Source: an uncultured Pelagibacteraceae bacterium
GTDB lineage: Bacteria > Pseudomonadota > Alphaproteobacteria > Pelagibacterales > Pelagibacteraceae
Assembly: GCA_902635545.1 (NCBI GenBank)
Contig: CACPOL010000004.1
Span: forward strand, 1-64,000
Reading direction: 5' to 3'
DNA length: 64,000 nucleotides
The notes under the pieces were generated by a model. It was not told the DNA's origin and did no database searches. It saw nothing but the letters and a program-made list of their open reading frames with translations. Below, piece after piece: positions 1-9,243 of the stretch (position 1 is its first letter; every line of letters starts with the position of its first letter). The position numbers and the translations under genes were made by a program.

Positions 1-1846
1 TAATATTAACTCCTCTACAAAATTTAAACTATTTTTACCAAAAACCAGAAATAGTAATAATGAAATTTTTTCAACTTTATTATTAAAAGAATTAGGATTT
101 ATTGCACCAAGTACATTTAATATTGATGTTCAATTAAACGGCTTACAATATAATGTTTTATTTCAGGAAAAAGCTGTGAAAGAATTGTTAGAAAAAAACT
201 CAAGAGTAGAAGGTCCAATTTTTGAGGGAGATGAGGAAATATTGTGGAAAAATCGAAACAAATATTCGAATTTTAGAACTATGCAATTAGAAAAACTTTC
301 AGGCTCACGTTTAACTAATACAAAATGGGCAACAAAAAATATCAACACAACTCTAATAACTTTAGAGTCATTTATTAAGTTACAAAAAGCGTATTTTGAT
401 TATTCATTATCAGATACATTATTTCACATTAATCCTAATTTTAAAAAAGATAATATTTTTTTAGAATATGATTTAACACTCATGACTATGAATGGTTTTC
501 ATGGTCTTAGACCTCACAATAGAAAATATTATTACAATACACAAAGACGAATATTTGAACCAATATATTATGATGGTGGAACTCGTTTAGAAAAAAATAT
601 TTTGGAGAATAATTTAAAGAGATATTTTGATGGGAATGATGCTTATTTTTATTCAAAATCATTAGATTATAAAAAATTTGAAAATTTTATAAGAAAATAT
701 CAGATCAATTCAAAAATTTCATTAATAGATGCTGAGAGTGAAGTAAAAAACAATTTTAAAATTGTTAAAGAAAATTTTAAAAACATTAAAAATTTTTTTA
801 ATGAGTATGAGAAAAATCCACAGAAACAGATAATTAAAAAAAAAGATTGGTTTAAAGAAGTGGAAAAATTAGAGAAAAAGTATGATTTTAATCAAAGATA
901 TATATTCGTGGAAGATATAAACAAAAAAGACCAAAAAGTTAAAGTTTCTTGTAAGTCAAAAAAAAATTGTGGAAATAAAAAAATAAATTTTGATGAATTA
1001 ATTTATTTAATGGAAAGAAATATCTATGATAACAAAAGAGCTATTATTTTTGACAGTAATATAAATTTTTTAGAAAATGATCTAAAAATAACAAAAAATA
1101 TTTTTAATGGGAAAAATATTATATCATCTAAAGATGCAGAAATAAGTTTTAATAGAGAAAATAAATCCATTAGTTTGATTCAAAAATTTTCATATGATTG
1201 GTTTTTACTAAAAGATCAAGAAATTAAGAATATAGATATAAATTTTATTGGTACTAAAGATAAAAAAAAAAATACTTATAATTTCTCTGGAATTAGCAAA
1301 AATGGTCTTACTGGGTGTTTAACATTTTATAATGTAAAATTGTATAATGTAAATTTAACTTCAAAAAACAGTAAATGTGAAGATAGTATAAATTTAATTT
1401 TAAGTAATGGAAAATTAAATAATGTAATCGTAGAAAATTCTGATTCAGATGGTTTAGATTTTGATTTCTCAGAGTTTCAAATTGAAAAAATAAATGTAAA
1501 AAATTCCCTCAATGATTGCTTGGATTTTTCTTTTGGAAAATATTATATTAAAAAAGTTTATGCCTTGATGTGTGGTGATAAAGGAATTTCAGTTGGTGAA
1601 AAAAGTAATTTAAAGATTGATGAAACTTATGTAAAAGAATCTAATACTGGTGTTTCATCAAAAGATAGTTCAAAAGTTTTACTTGCTAATGTTGATATTG
1701 AAGATGTAGAAAATTGTTTAAGTGCAAATAACAAAAAACAAGAATTTGGTGGTGCTATGATTAAAACAAACAGTTTGGCCTGCAAAAATTATCAGAAAAA
1801 ACTTGATATTGGATTGGACTCATCAATTTTAGTATATAAAAATTAA
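1..1846 (+). CDS. CotH-kinase-like protein with beta-helix-like C-terminus (5' partial)
   Basis: The frame is open to the window edge (first full codon at base 2), so the listed GTG start at 176 is only internal. The part before it reads FKLFLPKT, then LLLKELGFIAPS and VLFQEKA, which resembles the CotH kinase core (relative short of a 'L-x-R-E-L-G-x-x-A-P' segment and a 'L-x-E' segment). A later YYDGG fits the metal-binding Asp of that family. The last ~170 residues contain spaced short strands (NVIVENSDSDGLDFDF, KINVKNSLNDCLDFSF, ...) typical of a right-handed parallel beta-helix. CotH proteins are atypical kinases that phosphorylate proteins or surface material. The next gene is a VTC-domain protein, a known partner of CotH genes in bacteria. 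The family call is moderate; the substrate is unknown and the N-terminus (signal peptide?) is outside the window. Confidence 0.62.
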   Translation, partial: NINSSTKFKLFLPKTRNSNNEIFSTLLLKELGFIAPSTFNIDVQLNGLQYNVLFQEKAVKELLEKNSRVEGPIFEGDEEILWKNRNKYSNFRTMQLEKLSGSRLTNTKWATKNINTTLITLESFIKLQKAYFDYSLSDTLFHINPNFKKDNIFLEYDLTLMTMNGFHGLRPHNRKYYYNTQRRIFEPIYYDGGTRLEKNILENNLKRYFDGNDAYFYSKSLDYKKFENFIRKYQINSKISLIDAESEVKNNFKIVKENFKNIKNFFNEYEKNPQKQIIKKKDWFKEVEKLEKKYDFNQRYIFVEDINKKDQKVKVSCKSKKNCGNKKINFDELIYLMERNIYDNKRAIIFDSNINFLENDLKITKNIFNGKNIISSKDAEISFNRENKSISLIQKFSYDWFLLKDQEIKNIDINFIGTKDKKKNTYNFSGISKNGLTGCLTFYNVKLYNVNLTSKNSKCEDSINLILSNGKLNNVIVENSDSDGLDFDFSEFQIEKINVKNSLNDCLDFSFGKYYIKKVYALMCGDKGISVGEKSNLKIDETYVKESNTGVSSKDSSKVLLANVDIEDVENCLSANNKKQEFGGAMIKTNSLACKNYQKKLDIGLDSSILVYKN

Positions 1847-1868
1847 TAAAAATTATTTAATAAATATA

Positions 1869-2456
1869 ATGTCATTTAGAAATGAAGAAAAGATATTAAC
1901 TACCCTTTATCAACAAGGCATTTTACTAAATGATTTTATAAAATTAGGAGCAACACTTCTTTATCCCACAAGAAATATATCAAGTGTATACTTTGATACA
2001 AAAAATCTTCAAATGTTTAATGATTCAGAAGAAAGCATTCTTCCTAGAAAAAAAATTAGAATTAGAAACTATGACGATAATTTAAATGAGTCAAACCTCG
2101 AGATAAAAATATCTTCACCTGAGGGAAAATTTAAACAATCGAAAAAAATTGACAAAAATTTGAGAAAAAAATATCTAGAAAACGGTTATCTAGATAGCAC
2201 TTATGGTTATTGTCAGCCAATAATTAAAGTTACTTATAATAGAACTTACTACAAATTAAATCAGTTAAGAATTACATTTGATAAAGATATCAATTATGAA
2301 AATTTTATATCTAAAAATAGTGTTAAAGAAAAAATGTCAGTAGTGGAATTAAAATCTCAATTTAGTGATGAATTAAGTAAAATTGATAAATTATTATCTT
2401 TATCTCGACAAAGATTTTCAAAATATTCTAGAGGCTGCATAGAATTAAATATGTAA
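1869..2456 (+). CDS. VTC-domain protein (polyphosphate-polymerase-like)
   Basis: The 195-residue protein shows the VTC pattern in order: an N-terminal NEEK, then SVYFDT near residue 40, RKKIRIRNYDD, the LEIK strand, a central Arg in VTYNRTYY, RITFD, VVELK, and a C-terminal RFSKYSRG. These Lys/Arg/Glu-rich strands form the tunnel that binds triphosphate in the yeast Vtc4 family, the CYTH/TTM fold. It is a little shorter than most bacterial VTC proteins. No SD is obvious. Its stop overlaps the next start (TAATG), so it is translationally coupled to the phosphoesterase. In bacteria VTC and CotH genes commonly sit together, often with DUF4956, which is not seen here. Role is inferred: a phosphate-polymer or triphosphate enzyme linked to the surface kinase. 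Confidence 0.75.
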   Translation: MSFRNEEKILTTLYQQGILLNDFIKLGATLLYPTRNISSVYFDTKNLQMFNDSEESILPRKKIRIRNYDDNLNESNLEIKISSPEGKFKQSKKIDKNLRKKYLENGYLDSTYGYCQPIIKVTYNRTYYKLNQLRITFDKDINYENFISKNSVKEKMSVVELKSQFSDELSKIDKLLSLSRQRFSKYSRGCIELNM

Positions 2457-3358
2457 TGAAAAAAATTTTTTTATTAATCGTTTTTTTTTTAATATTTTTA
2501 GTTTTATTTATCCCAAAGTGCAAAAATTGGCGATGTTCTAAAATCCAAACAGATTTTTATTCATACTATCAATCATTTTTATTAAAGATAAACAGAATTG
2601 AAAATTGTCAAATTGAAAATTTGAATAAAATACCTAATGACTCAGTTTTAATAGTTGGCCACCATTATGGAAAATCAAAAAATATTTTTACAAATAATGA
2701 CCAAAATATAGATAAAAGATTAATTAGATTGTTGAAAAAAAATAAAAATAAAATTAATTTTTTAATATTAAATGGAGATATATTTGAAAAACCTTCAAAT
2801 GATAAATGGTTAAATCTAATTAGTTTTTTTGAGGAACAAAATTTAATTTTTTATATAGCACCTGGTAATCACGATTTTATTGAGAAACTAAAGACAAATA
2901 ATGAGAAAATTTTTAAAGATTTAGTTAGTTTTCATTATCCATTAATTCTTGATACTAAAGAAAATATTTTTTACATAAGAGACACAACAAGCATGAGCTG
3001 GTCATTAAAAAAAAGAGAAGTTGAATTAATTAATAGCAAATTTGATAAAAAAAATATTTATATTGTTCAACACCACACTGGTCTTAATGAGTTAAGATTT
3101 TTAACTCATGATAAGGCAATATTGAAATCTGAATTGAATCAAAAAATCCTTAGCATTAAAAAAATTAAAAAACAAATAAATGAAAATAAAAAAATAAATT
3201 TTATTATCGGTGACTCAGGGATGTTTAAAAATCAAAAAAAACTTGAATGTAAAAAATTTAATAACTTTAGATATATAATAAACGGTTTAGGTGGCGATAA
3301 CGACGATAAAATTTTAATAATCTCTAATAATAAAATATTTTATTATAACCTTAATTAA
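2456..3358 (+). CDS. Membrane-anchored calcineurin-like metallophosphoesterase
   Basis: The N-terminus is a single hydrophobic segment (about residues 3-20) that would anchor the protein or act as a signal peptide. Downstream are the metallophosphoesterase motifs: LILNGDIFE (metal II), APGNHDF (GNHD motif) near residue 138, VQHHTG (metal-binding His) and a late IIGDSGMF. The first motif, normally DxH, is read as VGHHYG, so the usual leading Asp seems replaced; this may change metal binding. The start overlaps the stop of the VTC gene, so the three genes form one unit. It likely hydrolyses a phosphoester outside the inner membrane, which would oppose or trim what the CotH/VTC pair makes. That job is an inference from context. 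Confidence 0.68.
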   Translation: MKKIFLLIVFFLIFLVLFIPKCKNWRCSKIQTDFYSYYQSFLLKINRIENCQIENLNKIPNDSVLIVGHHYGKSKNIFTNNDQNIDKRLIRLLKKNKNKINFLILNGDIFEKPSNDKWLNLISFFEEQNLIFYIAPGNHDFIEKLKTNNEKIFKDLVSFHYPLILDTKENIFYIRDTTSMSWSLKKREVELINSKFDKKNIYIVQHHTGLNELRFLTHDKAILKSELNQKILSIKKIKKQINENKKINFIIGDSGMFKNQKKLECKKFNNFRYIINGLGGDNDDKILIISNNKIFYYNLN

Positions 3359-3380
3359 AACTCGTTAATTTTCATTCTAA

Positions 3381-3494
3381 TTAACTAGCAGAGCTAATTA
3401 ATCTTAACAGAGATGCAACTATTCCAAATCCTGAAAGTTCAATTAATGCAACTATTGTTATAATGAATAATATTTTTTTCCATTTATCGCTCAT
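3381..3494 (-). CDS. Small single-span membrane protein (37 aa)
   Basis: This ORF is too short for the supplied track. It reads MSDKWKKILFIITIVALI..., with a short basic N-terminus, one hydrophobic span and a C-terminus LLRLISSAS. Its ATG overlaps the last 11 bases of the HAD phosphatase gene, the coupling seen throughout this locus. It converges on the phosphoesterase gene with 22 bases between stops. I do not recognise the family. The support is the clean start, the membrane-protein layout and the lack of any other use of this stretch; it could still be spurious. Confidence 0.5.
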   Translation of the reverse strand: MSDKWKKILFIITIVALIELSGFGIVASLLRLISSAS

Positions 3495-4122
3495 ATCTAT
3501 ATCTGACTAATTTTTTTATGTTTTTAATATTTTTTATAGATTGATAGTTTTTATTAATTCCATATCCCCATTTTGCAAAAAGGAAATCGATTTTAGCATT
3601 TTTGGCTGTTAAAAAATCAAAATGTGTATCACCAATATAAATACAATCTTTTTTTTTGACCTTTAATTTTTTGATCACATTGTTAATCTGATCTGGATAT
3701 GGTTTACCTTTCAAATTTTTCTGAGGACATTGAATAAATTTAAATAATCTTTTATATTTTTTTAAAATAATTTTAGTTCTTTTTAAATCTTTCGATGTAA
3801 CAACACAAAGTTTAAAATTCATTTTTTTAAGGTTAATAAGTTCTTTATATGTACCCTTATAAAATTTTATCAAATTAATATTTTTTATAGACGTGTCATC
3901 GTAACATTTTTTTATTTTCTTATGATTTGATTTGATTAATAATTTTTTTAGGATCTCTTCAAATGGAAGACCTATTTTATCAAAATAGCTGTTAAATTTT
4001 ATTTTTTTCAAAAAAAATTTTTTTTGAACTGAAGTCCAAGCTATTTTCATATTTAGTCTGGAGTCTATGAGAACACCATCAATATCAAAAATAATTATTT
4101 TTTTTTGTATTTTGTAAGCCAT
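3484..4122 (-). CDS. HAD-superfamily hydrolase (phosphoglycolate-phosphatase-like)
   Basis: All four HAD motifs are visible: IFDIDGVLID (motif I, nucleophile Asp) near the N-terminus, VVTSKD (motif II), GKPYPDQ (motif III Lys) and GDTHFD (motif IV). The cap lies between motifs I and II, so it is a subclass IA enzyme of the Gph type, 212 residues, normal length. It overlaps the KdsB-like gene by 28 bases. In a surface-sugar operon beside a CMP-sugar synthetase, a sugar-phosphate phosphatase such as a KDO-8-phosphate phosphatase substitute is plausible. KdsC itself is a capless class, so this is not KdsC. Substrate unknown. Confidence 0.78.
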   Translation of the reverse strand: MAYKIQKKIIIFDIDGVLIDSRLNMKIAWTSVQKKFFLKKIKFNSYFDKIGLPFEEILKKLLIKSNHKKIKKCYDDTSIKNINLIKFYKGTYKELINLKKMNFKLCVVTSKDLKRTKIILKKYKRLFKFIQCPQKNLKGKPYPDQINNVIKKLKVKKKDCIYIGDTHFDFLTAKNAKIDFLFAKWGYGINKNYQSIKNIKNIKKLVRYRYER

Positions 4123-4838
4123 CTATCTTTAATCATAAATTTTCTAGCTTTAAAAAAATCACCGGAAGTATCAACTGAAAAGCTTTTACCTTTTAACTCA
4201 AAAGTACCCACATTCAAGTTATTTTCTAAAGCTCTCATTAATTCAATTCCCTCAATTTTTTCTAAGGGACTTTCTTCGAACTTTTTAAATTGTTTAAGTG
4301 CTTTTGGTTTAAATGAAATGATTGAAAGATGTTTGTTAAAGAAATTATTCTTTTTTTTAAAAGGGAAGGGTACTTTTGCTCTAGAAAAATAAAGAATTTT
4401 TTTTTTACTTTTAACTATTTTAACTATATTTTTACTATCAATATTTTTAGCTTTTATAAATGGAACAACAACATCAAAACTGAAATTTCTTTTATGCCAT
4501 TCAATTACTTTGTCAATATGCCTTGGATCTATTAAAGGTTCATCACCTTGTATATCAATATATAAATCATATCTTTTTTTTATTTTAAAAGCTGCCTCAC
4601 TAATTCTGTCTGTTCCAGTTTTATTTTTTCCAGTTTTTAAAACTTTGCAACCATATTTCTTAGCAACATTAATAATCTTTTCACTATCAGTACAAATATA
4701 TAAATCATCTAACGATTTTGCTAGTTTTGATCTTTTGTAAGTATGCACTACTAATGGCAAACCCTTAATTTCTAAAAGAGCTTTATTAAATAATCTTTTA
4801 GAATTTATTCGTGATGGAATTAAACCAATTATTTTCAT
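4095..4838 (-). CDS. kdsB: 3-deoxy-manno-octulosonate cytidylyltransferase family protein (KdsB-like)
   Basis: The 247-residue protein begins KIIGLIPSRINSKRLFNK, the nucleotide-binding signature of CMP-sugar synthetases. It then has ICTDSE, the KdsB-type TGTDRISEA, and IDIQGDEPLI, the metal and CTP site. KdsB activates the 3-deoxy sugar KDO with CTP for lipopolysaccharide or capsule. The locus (HAD phosphatase, aminotransferase) looks like a dedicated sugar module, so it could activate a KDO relative rather than supply core KDO. Start ATG is well placed; it ends 28 bases inside the HAD gene. Confidence 0.72.
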   Translation of the reverse strand: MKIIGLIPSRINSKRLFNKALLEIKGLPLVVHTYKRSKLAKSLDDLYICTDSEKIINVAKKYGCKVLKTGKNKTGTDRISEAAFKIKKRYDLYIDIQGDEPLIDPRHIDKVIEWHKRNFSFDVVVPFIKAKNIDSKNIVKIVKSKKKILYFSRAKVPFPFKKKNNFFNKHLSIISFKPKALKQFKKFEESPLEKIEGIELMRALENNLNVGTFELKGKSFSVDTSGDFFKARKFMIKDRWLTKYKKK

Positions 4839-4922
4839 AAATTAAGATATAAATTTTTTTATATTCTTTTAATATCGAGATCAACCTTTTTGATTAAAAA
4901 TCCAAAATTGAATTATTTTTCC

Positions 4923-6149
4923 TTATCTCTTAAAATATTTCAATGAACCAATCTTCATTTGTTTCATTATATATTTTATATTTTTTAATGTCGTTGCATG
5001 GGAAAAAAAGATTATACCATTTGAGGAATAGTAAATATTCTTTTTTAAAAGAAATTTTCTAAAAGTTTTAATTTTCTTAATGTATTTATTTTCAAAAAAA
5101 TCTCTTTGATCTCTATTTTGAATTTTTTTACCTGTATAAACAATTCTCACAATTGATGAATATCTATATATCTTTAAATTTAACTTATTTTTTTTAAAAA
5201 AAAGGTTCATTTCTCTCTGAAAAAAGGAGCTTTTATCGTTGATATTTTTAATAATACTTTTATTTTTTACAATGTATTTTAAGGTTTCGTTTCCTACATA
5301 GGAAGATAAGGAGTTACCAGAAAAAGTACCCCCAAAAAAAATAGCATTATTTTTTGATATTTTTTTTGCAACTTTTTTTGATAAACCAATAATTCCAATG
5401 GGAAGTCCTCCACCAATAATTTTACCTAATGTTGTTATATCGCTATAAATTTTAAGGTGATTTTGAACACTAAAATTATTAGATCGAATACCCGTAATCA
5501 TCTCATCAAATACTAATGGAATATTGTTATTTGAACAAAATTTTCTAAGATATTTTAAATATTTACTTACATTTTCAAGCGGTAAACATCCTTGAATTGG
5601 TTCTAAAAAAATTGAATTTATATTTTTTTTATTTTTATTTAAAATTTTTTTTGTCAATTTAAGATCATTATAAGGAATGTAAAGCAAGGTTTTTTTATCG
5701 TCGTCCTTAAGACCATTAGAAAGAAAGTTAGGTTTTAATTTTTTATTGGGATAAAAAAGGAATTGATCTACTGATCCATGCCAACTACCAGTGGCATTAA
5801 CAATAAATTTTTTTTTATTAAGAGACCTACAAATTCTTAATGATTTAGTAATTGCCTCAGATCCCGTGTTACAAAATATAATTTTGTCGAACCAGTGAAA
5901 TATTTTTTTTATATTTCTTGAAAAATTAAATGAATGTAAATTTGGATGGGCAAAAATTGATATATTTTGCCTTGAATAATCTGAAATAGATTTCTTAAAT
6001 ATTTTGTGATTATGGCCTAATAATAATGTACCTGCACAATTCGATGTATCAATAAAATATTTACTATTTGAGTAGATTTTATCACCTTTTCCTTTTTCAA
6101 AAAAATATTCTGATGTTTTATAACCTTCATTAAGTATATTATTTTTCAT
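4923..6149 (-). CDS. Class-III PLP aminotransferase (glutamate-1-semialdehyde-aminomutase-like)
   Basis: Motifs of fold-type I class III are clear: FCNTGSEAITKSLRI (PLP phosphate cup) near residue 95, ATGSWHG, LVFDEMITG with the cofactor Asp, TTLGKIIGGGLPIG with the Schiff-base Lys near residue 243, and GGTFSGNSLS. Length 408 is normal. It resembles the HemL branch, but it stands in a sugar-gene locus, so it is more likely a sugar or modified-amino-acid aminotransferase than the haem enzyme. It is the first gene of the KdsB/HAD run on the minus strand, 84 bases upstream of kdsB. An unusual tail, KYIMKQMKIG, is intact. Confidence 0.75.
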   Translation of the reverse strand: MKNNILNEGYKTSEYFFEKGKGDKIYSNSKYFIDTSNCAGTLLLGHNHKIFKKSISDYSRQNISIFAHPNLHSFNFSRNIKKIFHWFDKIIFCNTGSEAITKSLRICRSLNKKKFIVNATGSWHGSVDQFLFYPNKKLKPNFLSNGLKDDDKKTLLYIPYNDLKLTKKILNKNKKNINSIFLEPIQGCLPLENVSKYLKYLRKFCSNNNIPLVFDEMITGIRSNNFSVQNHLKIYSDITTLGKIIGGGLPIGIIGLSKKVAKKISKNNAIFFGGTFSGNSLSSYVGNETLKYIVKNKSIIKNINDKSSFFQREMNLFFKKNKLNLKIYRYSSIVRIVYTGKKIQNRDQRDFFENKYIKKIKTFRKFLLKKNIYYSSNGIIFFSHATTLKNIKYIMKQMKIGSLKYFKR

Positions 6150-6211
6150 TTGATTAATAATAGTTTTATTTGCATTATTATAATAATAATATCAATTTTA
6201 ATAACAAAAAA

Positions 6212-6277
6212 ATTTTACTTATTCATCTTGTTCAATTATATATATTAGCATAAATACCCACAAAGAACTTAAAATAT
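6212..6277 (+). pseudogene. Degenerate tRNA-Leu(UAA) 5' copy with its promoter
   Basis: Bases 6212-6256 match 13061-13105, the promoter region of the intact tRNA-Leu, with three mismatches in 45. Bases 6259-6277 (CACAAAGAACTTAAAATAT) match the tRNA's anticodon arm (CACAAAGGACTTAAAATCC at 13147-13165), three mismatches in 19. About 39 bases covering the acceptor and D arms are deleted between the two matches, and nothing after the anticodon loop is left. It therefore cannot fold as a tRNA. The match ends at the TAG stop of the phosphorylase gene on the other strand (6278). Confidence 0.8.
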
Positions 6278-7999
6278 CTATTTATTACTTAACCAAATTG
6301 TTTCAAAAGGTTTTAATATTAAAAGTTTATTCTTTATTTCAATTTTAGATCCAATTAGATTAGTCCAATTATGATAAATCTTATTTAGGCTTACTCCTTG
6401 AATTTTTGACGACAAATTTGTAATACAAATTACAGTTTGCTTTTTATTAATACTTATTCTTTTAAAAGAAAAAATTTTTGAGCCAAGGTTTATATTGTGT
6501 CTTGAGGCATTTGGATGAAATGCTTTTTGTTTTCTCCTGATACTAAGTAAATTCGAAATTTTCTCAAAAAATATGCTTTGTTTAGAATTTTTATCACTAA
6601 GTTTTTTTGAAATATTTTTATAATTCCATTTATATCTATTAACGTCTCTATTATTTCCAGTTATTATGTATTTAGCTTCATCGTTAGATTTGCCAAATAA
6701 AGAATTAAAGTATATTGCAGGTATTCCTTCAAGAGAGATCATAATTGAATGTGCAGAAACATATCGTTCTAAAAGAAATTTTCCTTTTGAATCATAATCA
6801 GTTTTTTTCAATGCATCAAAAACAGTTATATTTGCCTCATAGACTTTTTTTGCTTTATTTTTAACTTTTCTAAATGAAAATTTTGATCCATTTTTTTTTA
6901 GTCTTTTAAGAAATTTGTTTAATACTTTTTTATTAAATATTCCTTCAGTAGGCCTAATACCAATTCCATCATGAGATGATATAAAATTTAAATAACAATT
7001 TCCGTTTTTAGTAATTGGTAGTTTTTTACTCCATTGATTTAAATATGAACTATTCTCAAATAAAAAAGCATGAATTAACAATGGTGGTAGAGAAAAATTA
7101 TAAATCCAATTAGCTTCATCATTTTTACCAAAATAGGTTAGATTTTCTTTTTCAGGTAAATTTGTTTCTGTAACAATTATGGTTTCCACATTTAGATAAC
7201 TACAAATTGTTCTTAGAAGTTTAATTATTTCATGTGTTTGTTTTAAATTGATGCATTTTGTACCGCTTTCTTTCCAAAGATAAGCAATTGCATCTAATCT
7301 AAAAACAGTTACACCGTGATTTATAAGATTAATCATAATTTTTATAAATCTTAATAATACAGATGGATTTTTAAAATTTAGATCTAATTGATCTGCACTA
7401 AAAGTTCTCCAAAGGTATTCTTTTTTATTAAAAATATTAATCTTTTTTAATAATTTATGATCTCTTGGCCGTATTACTTTTGAAGTATCAAATTTAGAGT
7501 CGATTGTTAAAAAATAATTTTTCCCTGGTTTTTTGTTTTTTAAAAAGTTTCTAAACCATAAGCCTCTAGCTGATGAATGATTAATTACCATGTCAGCCAT
7601 AATATCATTTGATTTTGAAATTTTTTTTATATCAGACCAATTACCAAGTTTATTCTCAATTTTATAATGATCTTTTACAGAAAAACCACTGTCACTACTT
7701 GAGGGATAAAAAGGTAAAAAATGTATGGTATTAAAATAATTCTTTAATTTTTTTTGAAAAAAAATTTTAAATAATGAGATTGAACTTTTTTTATTTGAAT
7801 AAATACTATCTCCATAACAAATTATTAATGAAGTTTTTTCTGAAATATTCTTTTTTCTTATTGGATTTTTTTTATTAAAATTTTTAATGATTTGAATTAT
7901 CTCATCTTCAAATTCATCAATATCTTTTTTAGATAAAGATATTTTGTATATATTATCTAGTTTAGATCTTATCTTTTTATTATCTTTTAAAGTCAACAT
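6278..7999 (-). CDS. GH13 sugar phosphorylase (sucrose/glucosylglycerate-phosphorylase-like, GH13_18)
   Basis: The 573-residue protein follows the GH13 subfamily-18 plan: HFLPFYPSSSDSGFSVKDH (conserved region I-like), DMVINHSS (region I), FRLDAIAYLWKE (nucleophile Asp), TETNLPEKENLTYFG (acid/base Glu) and NFISSHDGIG (transition-state Asp). The signature 'P.yPss.DgGFsv.dy' is the hallmark of phosphorylases in this branch, which split glucosides with phosphate to give glucose-1-phosphate. It saves an ATP, a fit for a nutrient-limited cell. It sits 26 bases downstream of the ABC ATPase gene in the same operon, with the transporter across the divergent promoter. Substrate (sucrose, glucosylglycerate, glucosylglycerol) cannot be told from sequence by eye. 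Confidence 0.8.
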   Translation of the reverse strand: MLTLKDNKKIRSKLDNIYKISLSKKDIDEFEDEIIQIIKNFNKKNPIRKKNISEKTSLIICYGDSIYSNKKSSISLFKIFFQKKLKNYFNTIHFLPFYPSSSDSGFSVKDHYKIENKLGNWSDIKKISKSNDIMADMVINHSSARGLWFRNFLKNKKPGKNYFLTIDSKFDTSKVIRPRDHKLLKKINIFNKKEYLWRTFSADQLDLNFKNPSVLLRFIKIMINLINHGVTVFRLDAIAYLWKESGTKCINLKQTHEIIKLLRTICSYLNVETIIVTETNLPEKENLTYFGKNDEANWIYNFSLPPLLIHAFLFENSSYLNQWSKKLPITKNGNCYLNFISSHDGIGIRPTEGIFNKKVLNKFLKRLKKNGSKFSFRKVKNKAKKVYEANITVFDALKKTDYDSKGKFLLERYVSAHSIMISLEGIPAIYFNSLFGKSNDEAKYIITGNNRDVNRYKWNYKNISKKLSDKNSKQSIFFEKISNLLSIRRKQKAFHPNASRHNINLGSKIFSFKRISINKKQTVICITNLSSKIQGVSLNKIYHNWTNLIGSKIEIKNKLLILKPFETIWLSNK

Positions 8000-8025
8000 T
8001 AATAATATTTTTTATTCAAAATGAA

Positions 8026-9078
8026 TTATCTAATTCTATTTTTATTTTTATCAAAAAATAATATCTTATCTTTTGAAAAAGATACTTTTAGTGAATTATT
8101 ATTAATATTCTCTGACGATTTAATTAAAATTTGATTTCCCAAAACTTTTGAATAAATGATTTTTTCAAATCCTAGATTTTCAACATGATCAATTTTAACG
8201 TCTATTTGAATTTCACGATCTTTTTTTATACTTATATCTTCAGGTCTAATACCAAGATAAATCTCATCGTTAAATTCAAAATTTTTAAAAGTTATTTTAT
8301 TATTGAATAAGTGCAAAGTGTTCGAACTAATAATGTGTTCTTTTGTAATCTTAATTATATTCATTTTTGGCGATCCAATAAATTCTGCAACAAAAATATT
8401 ATTAGGATCTGAATAAATCTCATTTGGTGTTCCATATTGTTCGATATTTCCCTTATTAAGAACTACAATTCTATCAGCTAATGTCATTGCTTCAACTTGA
8501 TCATGAGTTACATATATTATATTTGAATTCATTTTTTTATGTAGCTTATATATTTCGACTCTCATTTCAGATCTTAAAGCTGCATCAAGGTTTGATAATG
8601 GCTCATCAAATAAAAAAACCTTAGGACTCCTTGTGATTGCTCTACCAATTGCAACTCTTTGTCTTTGTCCACCTGAAAGCTGTTTAGGCTTCCTTTCAAG
8701 TAAATCCTCAATTTGAAGTGTAGCAGCAGCATTATTAACTTTTTGATTAATTTCACTTTTTGGAATTTTTTCCATTTTTAAGCCGAAAGCCATATTTTCA
8801 AAAACATTCATGTGTGGATACAAAGCATAGGATTGAAAAACCATTGCAATTTCACGTTTAGAAGGAATAAGGTTATTTATTAGTTTGTTATCTAAATAAA
8901 TTTCTCCTATATCAACTGACTCTAAACCTGAGATCATTCTTAAAAGTGTAGACTTTCCACAACCTGATGGACCAACTAAAACAATAAATTCTCCATCATT
9001 TATTTTTATATCAAATTTATTTATTACCTTGTTTGTTCCAAAACTTTTTTCTATATTTTTTAGTTCAATAGACGCCAT
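8026..9078 (-). CDS. Sugar ABC transporter ATP-binding protein (MalK/UgpC type)
   Basis: It has Walker [10 protein letters not shown], the Q-loop [12 protein letters not shown], signature LSGGQRQR, Walker [13 protein letters not shown] and the H-loop ThrHis (YVTHDQ). After the ATPase core comes a MalK-like C-terminal region with GIRPEDIS, which is the start of the TOBE/MOP regulatory domain. Length 350 is typical for CUT1 sugar importers. It is divergent from the binding protein and permease genes and shares their intergenic region; the product surely energises that transporter. Translation ends 26 bases before the phosphorylase start. Confidence 0.92.
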   Translation of the reverse strand: MASIELKNIEKSFGTNKVINKFDIKINDGEFIVLVGPSGCGKSTLLRMISGLESVDIGEIYLDNKLINNLIPSKREIAMVFQSYALYPHMNVFENMAFGLKMEKIPKSEINQKVNNAAATLQIEDLLERKPKQLSGGQRQRVAIGRAITRSPKVFLFDEPLSNLDAALRSEMRVEIYKLHKKMNSNIIYVTHDQVEAMTLADRIVVLNKGNIEQYGTPNEIYSDPNNIFVAEFIGSPKMNIIKITKEHIISSNTLHLFNNKITFKNFEFNDEIYLGIRPEDISIKKDREIQIDVKIDHVENLGFEKIIYSKVLGNQILIKSSENINNNSLKVSFSKDKILFFDKNKNRIR

Positions 9079-9243
9079 AAAAAATTTTCAACTAACAATT
9101 TAGTTTAATATTTTAGATATTATTTTAAACAAAAAATAACGTTAATGTAAAATTTGCATACCTGCCATAATTTTTTGTAGGGGTCTATTATCGCGACAAA
9201 TTTGGTAACTTTTATTGTAAATTAATAAATACAGGGGGTTATA
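9079..9243. promoter_or_regulatory. Divergent control region of the sugar uptake operons
   Basis: The 165-base gap separates the minus-strand ATPase/phosphorylase operon from the plus-strand binding-protein/permease operon, so promoters for both must lie here. It is AT-rich except for a GC-richer patch near 9160-9215. A strong SD (CAGGGGGTT) lies 5 bases before the ATG at 9244. I see no clear -35/-10 pair and no operator palindrome that I can defend. No repressor gene is next to it. Confidence 0.45.

Noticed and set aside
1-175. Separate gene start at the GTG at 176
   Set aside because: The frame stays open to the window edge and the upstream residues fit the same CotH-like fold, so 176 is internal.
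4105-4740. Plus-strand ORFs over kdsB (4105, 4329, 4510)
   Set aside because: They are antisense shadows of KdsB; no domain and no SD.
4923-6149. Haem-pathway hemL
   Set aside because: The family is shared, but the sugar-gene context makes a different aminotransferase more likely.
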